From Bacillus altitudinis 41KF2b (GTDB lineage Bacteria; Bacillota; Bacilli; Bacillales; Bacillaceae): a DNA stretch of 50,061 nucleotides. A model generated the notes under the pieces. It saw only the letters and a program-made list of their open reading frames with translations, had not been told where the DNA came from and did no database searches. Shown here piece after piece: positions 47,183 to 50,061 of the stretch; the stretch's first letter is position 1, and the number at the start of each line of letters is the position of its first letter. The position numbers and the translations under genes are program-made. Location: contig NZ_ASJC01000015.1 of NCBI RefSeq assembly GCF_000691145.1, positions 1-50,061 of the forward strand, given 5' to 3'.

Positions 47183-49687
47183 GTGAGTGAACAACATACA
47201 CCAAATGTACGCGAAGTGAATATTAGCCATGAAATGCGTACGTCCTTTTTAGATTATGCAATGAGTGTTATTGTTTCGCGTGCATTACCAGATGTGCGAG
47301 ACGGATTGAAGCCCGTGCATCGAAGAATTTTGTATGCGATGAATGACCTAGGTATGACAAGTGATAAACCATTTAAGAAATCTGCTCGTATCGTTGGGGA
47401 AGTTATCGGTAAGTACCACCCTCACGGTGATAGCGCTGTATATGAAGCGATGGTTCGGATGGCGCAAGATTTCAACTATCGTAATATGCTGGTTGAAGGG
47501 CACGGGAACTTTGGTTCTGTCGATGGAGACGGTGCAGCAGCCATGCGTTATACCGAGGCACGTCTTTCTAAAATTTCGATGGAGATCCTGCGTGATATCA
47601 CAAAGGACACCATTGATTATCAAGATAACTACGATGGCAGTGAAAGAGAGCCAGTCGTTATGCCTGCTAGGTTCCCGAACTTATTAGTGAACGGGGCAAC
47701 TGGAATCGCTGTAGGGATGGCAACGAATATCCCGCCTCACCAACTAGGTGAAGTGATTGATGGGGTATTGGCAATTAGTCAAAATCCTGAAATGACGACA
47801 CAGGAACTAATGGACATCATTCCAGGTCCAGACTTCCCAACTGCGGGACAAATCATTGGCCGAAGCGGTATTCGTAAAGCGTATGAAACAGGACGCGGCT
47901 CTATTACATTACGTGCAAAGTCAAATATCGAAGAAACATCTAGTGGTAAGCAGCGCATTATCATCAACGAGATTCCTTACCAGGTTAATAAAGCTCGTTT
48001 GATCGAAAAAATCGCTGATCTTGTCCGTGATAAAAAGATTGATGGCATTACAGATCTTCGTGATGAATCTGACCGTAATGGAATGAGAATTGTCATTGAA
48101 CTACGAAGAGACGCAAACGTCCATGTTCTATTAAACAATCTTTATAAACAAACGACACTTCAAACGTCCTTCGGTATTAACTTGCTTGCACTTGTTGATG
48201 GACAGCCGAAAGTGTTGTCTCTCAAACAATGTCTTGAATATTACCTTGAGCATCAGAAAGTGATCATTCGTCGAAGAACGGCGTATGAATTGCGTAAAGC
48301 GGAAGCAAGAGCTCATATTTTAGAAGGCTTAAGAATTGCACTTGATCACTTAGATGAGGTCATTGCCTTAATTAGAGGCTCTCAAACTGCTGAAATTGCA
48401 AGAAATGGTTTGATGGAAAACTATAGCTTGTCTGAAAAACAAGCACAGGCCATTCTCGATATGCGACTCCAGCGTTTGACTGGTTTAGAAAGAGAGAAAA
48501 TAGAAGATGAATACAAAGGACTTGTTGAATTGATTGCTGAATTGAAAGCCATTCTAGCAGACAATGAGAAAGTTCTAGAAATCATTAGAGAAGAATTAAC
48601 AGAAATCAAAGAACGCTTCAATGATACGCGCCGCACAGAAATTGTGACAGCGGGTATAGAAACAATCGAAGACGAAGATTTGATTCCTGTTGAAAATATT
48701 GTGATCACACTGACTCATAATGGTTATATTAAGCGCCTGCCTGCATCAACATACCGCAGTCAAAAAAGAGGTGGTAAAGGTGTACAAGGAATGGGAACCA
48801 ACGAAGATGATTTCGTTGAACAGCTGATCTCAACATCTACGCACGATACGATTCTCTTCTTCTCTAATAAAGGGAAGGTCTATCGAGCGAAGGGCTATGA
48901 GATCCCTGAATTCGGACGAACAGCGAAAGGGATTCCGATTATTAACCTTCTTGAAGTAGAAAAGGGAGAGTGGATAAACGCCATTATTCCAGTCAGCGAA
49001 TTTGATGAAGATTCGTATCTCTTCTTTACAACAAGACACGGTGTATCGAAACGAACGTCATTGTCTCAATTTGCAAACATCCGTAACAACGGTTTGATTG
49101 CACTCAGCCTGCGTGATGAAGATGAATTGATGGCTGTTCGTTTAACCAATGGTGAAAAACAAATCATCATCGGAACGAAAAAAGGAATGCTCATTCGTTT
49201 CGACGAGACAGATGTTCGTGAAATGGGACGTACAGCAGCTGGAGTTAAAGGGATCACACTTTCTGAGGATGACATCGTCGTTGGAATGGAAATCCTTGAG
49301 CCAGATGCAAATGTATTGATCGTAACTGAAAAAGGTTATGGAAAATTAACGCCTGAAAAAGAATATCGTGTCCAAAGCCGTGGTGGTAAAGGTCTGAAAA
49401 CGTGCAAGATCACTGACAACAACGGTCCGCTTGTTGCAGTGAAGGCGACTAACGCTGAAGCTGAAGAAGACTTGATGATTATTACAGGTAGTGGTGTCAT
49501 CATCCGTATGGCTGTTTCAGATATCTCCACAACAGGCCGAGTCACTCAAGGTGTCCGTCTGATCCGTCTAGGTGATGATGAACATGTCGCTACAGTGGCA
49601 TTAGTAGAACAATCACCAGAAGACGATGAAGAGAATAGTGAAGAAAACGTAGAAAATGTAGAGTCAGATCAAGAGCAATCTGAGTAA
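47183..49687 (+). CDS. gyrA: DNA gyrase subunit A
   Basis: 834 residues from GTG 47183 with GGGAGG upstream. Winged-helix/tower domain with catalytic Tyr123 in AMRYTEAR; quinolone-pocket residues are wild type, Ser84 and Glu88 in [10 protein letters not shown]. The C-terminal beta-pinwheel has the GyrA box SQKRGGKG. The tail is acidic ([20 protein letters not shown]) as in B. subtilis. A strong terminator follows. Confidence 0.98.
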   Translation: MSEQHTPNVREVNISHEMRTSFLDYAMSVIVSRALPDVRDGLKPVHRRILYAMNDLGMTSDKPFKKSARIVGEVIGKYHPHGDSAVYEAMVRMAQDFNYRNMLVEGHGNFGSVDGDGAAAMRYTEARLSKISMEILRDITKDTIDYQDNYDGSEREPVVMPARFPNLLVNGATGIAVGMATNIPPHQLGEVIDGVLAISQNPEMTTQELMDIIPGPDFPTAGQIIGRSGIRKAYETGRGSITLRAKSNIEETSSGKQRIIINEIPYQVNKARLIEKIADLVRDKKIDGITDLRDESDRNGMRIVIELRRDANVHVLLNNLYKQTTLQTSFGINLLALVDGQPKVLSLKQCLEYYLEHQKVIIRRRTAYELRKAEARAHILEGLRIALDHLDEVIALIRGSQTAEIARNGLMENYSLSEKQAQAILDMRLQRLTGLEREKIEDEYKGLVELIAELKAILADNEKVLEIIREELTEIKERFNDTRRTEIVTAGIETIEDEDLIPVENIVITLTHNGYIKRLPASTYRSQKRGGKGVQGMGTNEDDFVEQLISTSTHDTILFFSNKGKVYRAKGYEIPEFGRTAKGIPIINLLEVEKGEWINAIIPVSEFDEDSYLFFTTRHGVSKRTSLSQFANIRNNGLIALSLRDEDELMAVRLTNGEKQIIIGTKKGMLIRFDETDVREMGRTAAGVKGITLSEDDIVVGMEILEPDANVLIVTEKGYGKLTPEKEYRVQSRGGKGLKTCKITDNNGPLVAVKATNAEAEEDLMIITGSGVIIRMAVSDISTTGRVTQGVRLIRLGDDEHVATVALVEQSPEDDEENSEENVENVESDQEQSE

Positions 49688-49690
49688 AGA

Positions 49691-49724
49691 TAAAGCCGGT
49701 TTTTCACCGGCTTTATTTTTTTTT
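49691..49724 (+). terminator. Terminator after gyrA
   Basis: The stem TAAAGCCGG/CCGGCTTTA (49691-49699 with 49707-49715) across a seven-base loop, then T9. Confidence 0.9.
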
Positions 49725-50049
49725 GAAAAAACATGATTTTTTTTGAAGTTTATAATGCTTTTTTCATAGATATGTGTTAATCTTTCAAAGGAGCAAAAAG
49801 AGGCTCTATTTTTTATCTCTTTCATAACAAAAACTTCTTAAAAAATAAAATGTTTTTCAAGAAAAATGTTGACTATTGATAGAGATATATGATATATTTA
49901 AGTGGTCGCTTTGAGAGAGTGACAAACGAGTTCTTTGAAAACTAAACAAGACAAAACGTACCTGTTAATTCGAGTTTTTATAAAAAAATCCTATGATACA
50001 TCATAGGTAGTCAGTCAAACTGGCGAAAAGCAAAACTTCGGTTTTGTAC
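49725..50049 (+). other. rrn operon promoter and leader region
   Basis: No gene. It holds the rrn promoter (49869-49898), the leader motif TTCTTTGAAAACTAAACAAG typical of Bacillus rrn operons, the hairpin CCTATGA/TCATAGG (49990-50007), and the UUCG-capped CAAAAC/GTTTTG (50031-50046) just before 16S. Confidence 0.75.
49869..49898 (+). promoter_or_regulatory. rrn operon promoter
   Basis: TTGACT (49869-49874), 18-base spacer, TATATT (49893-49898), about 150 bases before 16S. Confidence 0.65.
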
Positions 50050-50061
50050 TTTTTCGGAGAG
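50050..50061 (+). rRNA. 16S rRNA, first bases only
   Basis: TTTTTCGGAGAG corresponds to the 5' end of Bacillus 16S rRNA (TTTATCGGAGAG, followed by TTTGATCCTGG). The rest lies beyond the window. This is the rRNA operon directly after gyrA, as in B. subtilis. Confidence 0.85.

Noticed and set aside
47425..47455. Possible quinolone-resistance change in gyrA
   Set aside because: Ser84 and Glu88 are wild type.

Overview
The window is a piece of a Bacillus chromosome spanning the replication origin, most likely from the Bacillus pumilus group (pumilus, safensis or altitudinis). The core gene order rpsR-ssbA-rpsF-ychF ... parB-parA ... noc-rsmG-mnmG-mnmE-jag-spoIIIJ-rnpA-rpmH-oriC-dnaA-dnaN-yaaA-recF-remB-gyrB-gyrA-rrn is the one known from B. 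subtilis, and the proteins resemble their B. subtilis counterparts closely without being identical. The species-group call is inference from recall; no search was run.

Layout. 1-2565: AT-rich accessory segment with two tandem paralogous genes of unknown function (the second cut by the window edge) and a divergent secreted protein. 2727-2819: a 5' scrap of the replicative helicase gene dnaC. 2875-7651: a Fur-controlled catecholate siderophore (bacillibactin-type) cluster with an esterase, an AraC/binding-protein fusion regulator, a FeuA-like lipoprotein and a second esterase, but no permease or ATPase. 7670-9050: yycC-yycB. 9097-9214: a structured repeat-like element. 9215-12645: yybS-gdpP-rplI on the minus strand. 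12793: a parS site, then ppaC. 13923-15360: sigV-rsiV with a probable SigV promoter. 15425-20193: a racemase-like gene, a KatX-type catalase, and a quinone-detoxification operon behind two MhqR-type operators. 20281-22756: an OpuF-type osmoprotectant transporter whose binding protein is fused to the permease. 22956-25734: rpsR-ssbA-rpsF, ychF, yyzM. 26029-27774: an unrecognised gene pair whose first product looks like a lipase lacking its nucleophile. 27800-33265: yyaD, yyaC, parB (with an internal parS), parA, a secreted cysteine-hydrolase-like gene, noc. 33371-39923: rsmG, mnmG, mnmE, jag, spoIIIJ, rnpA, rpmH. 39924-42080: the bipartite origin around dnaA. 42081-49687: dnaN, yaaA, recF, remB, gyrB, gyrA. 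The window ends at the first bases of a 16S rRNA gene.

How it works together. Genes left of oriC mostly run on the minus strand and those to the right on the plus strand, so most are read away from the origin with the replication fork. DnaA acts at box clusters on both sides of its gene; ParA, ParB and Noc with the two parS sites handle origin segregation and division-site protection. The left 28 kb mixes core genes with variable stress and nutrient modules (iron, lysozyme, quinones, osmotic stress, peroxide), and most of the unusual observations lie there.
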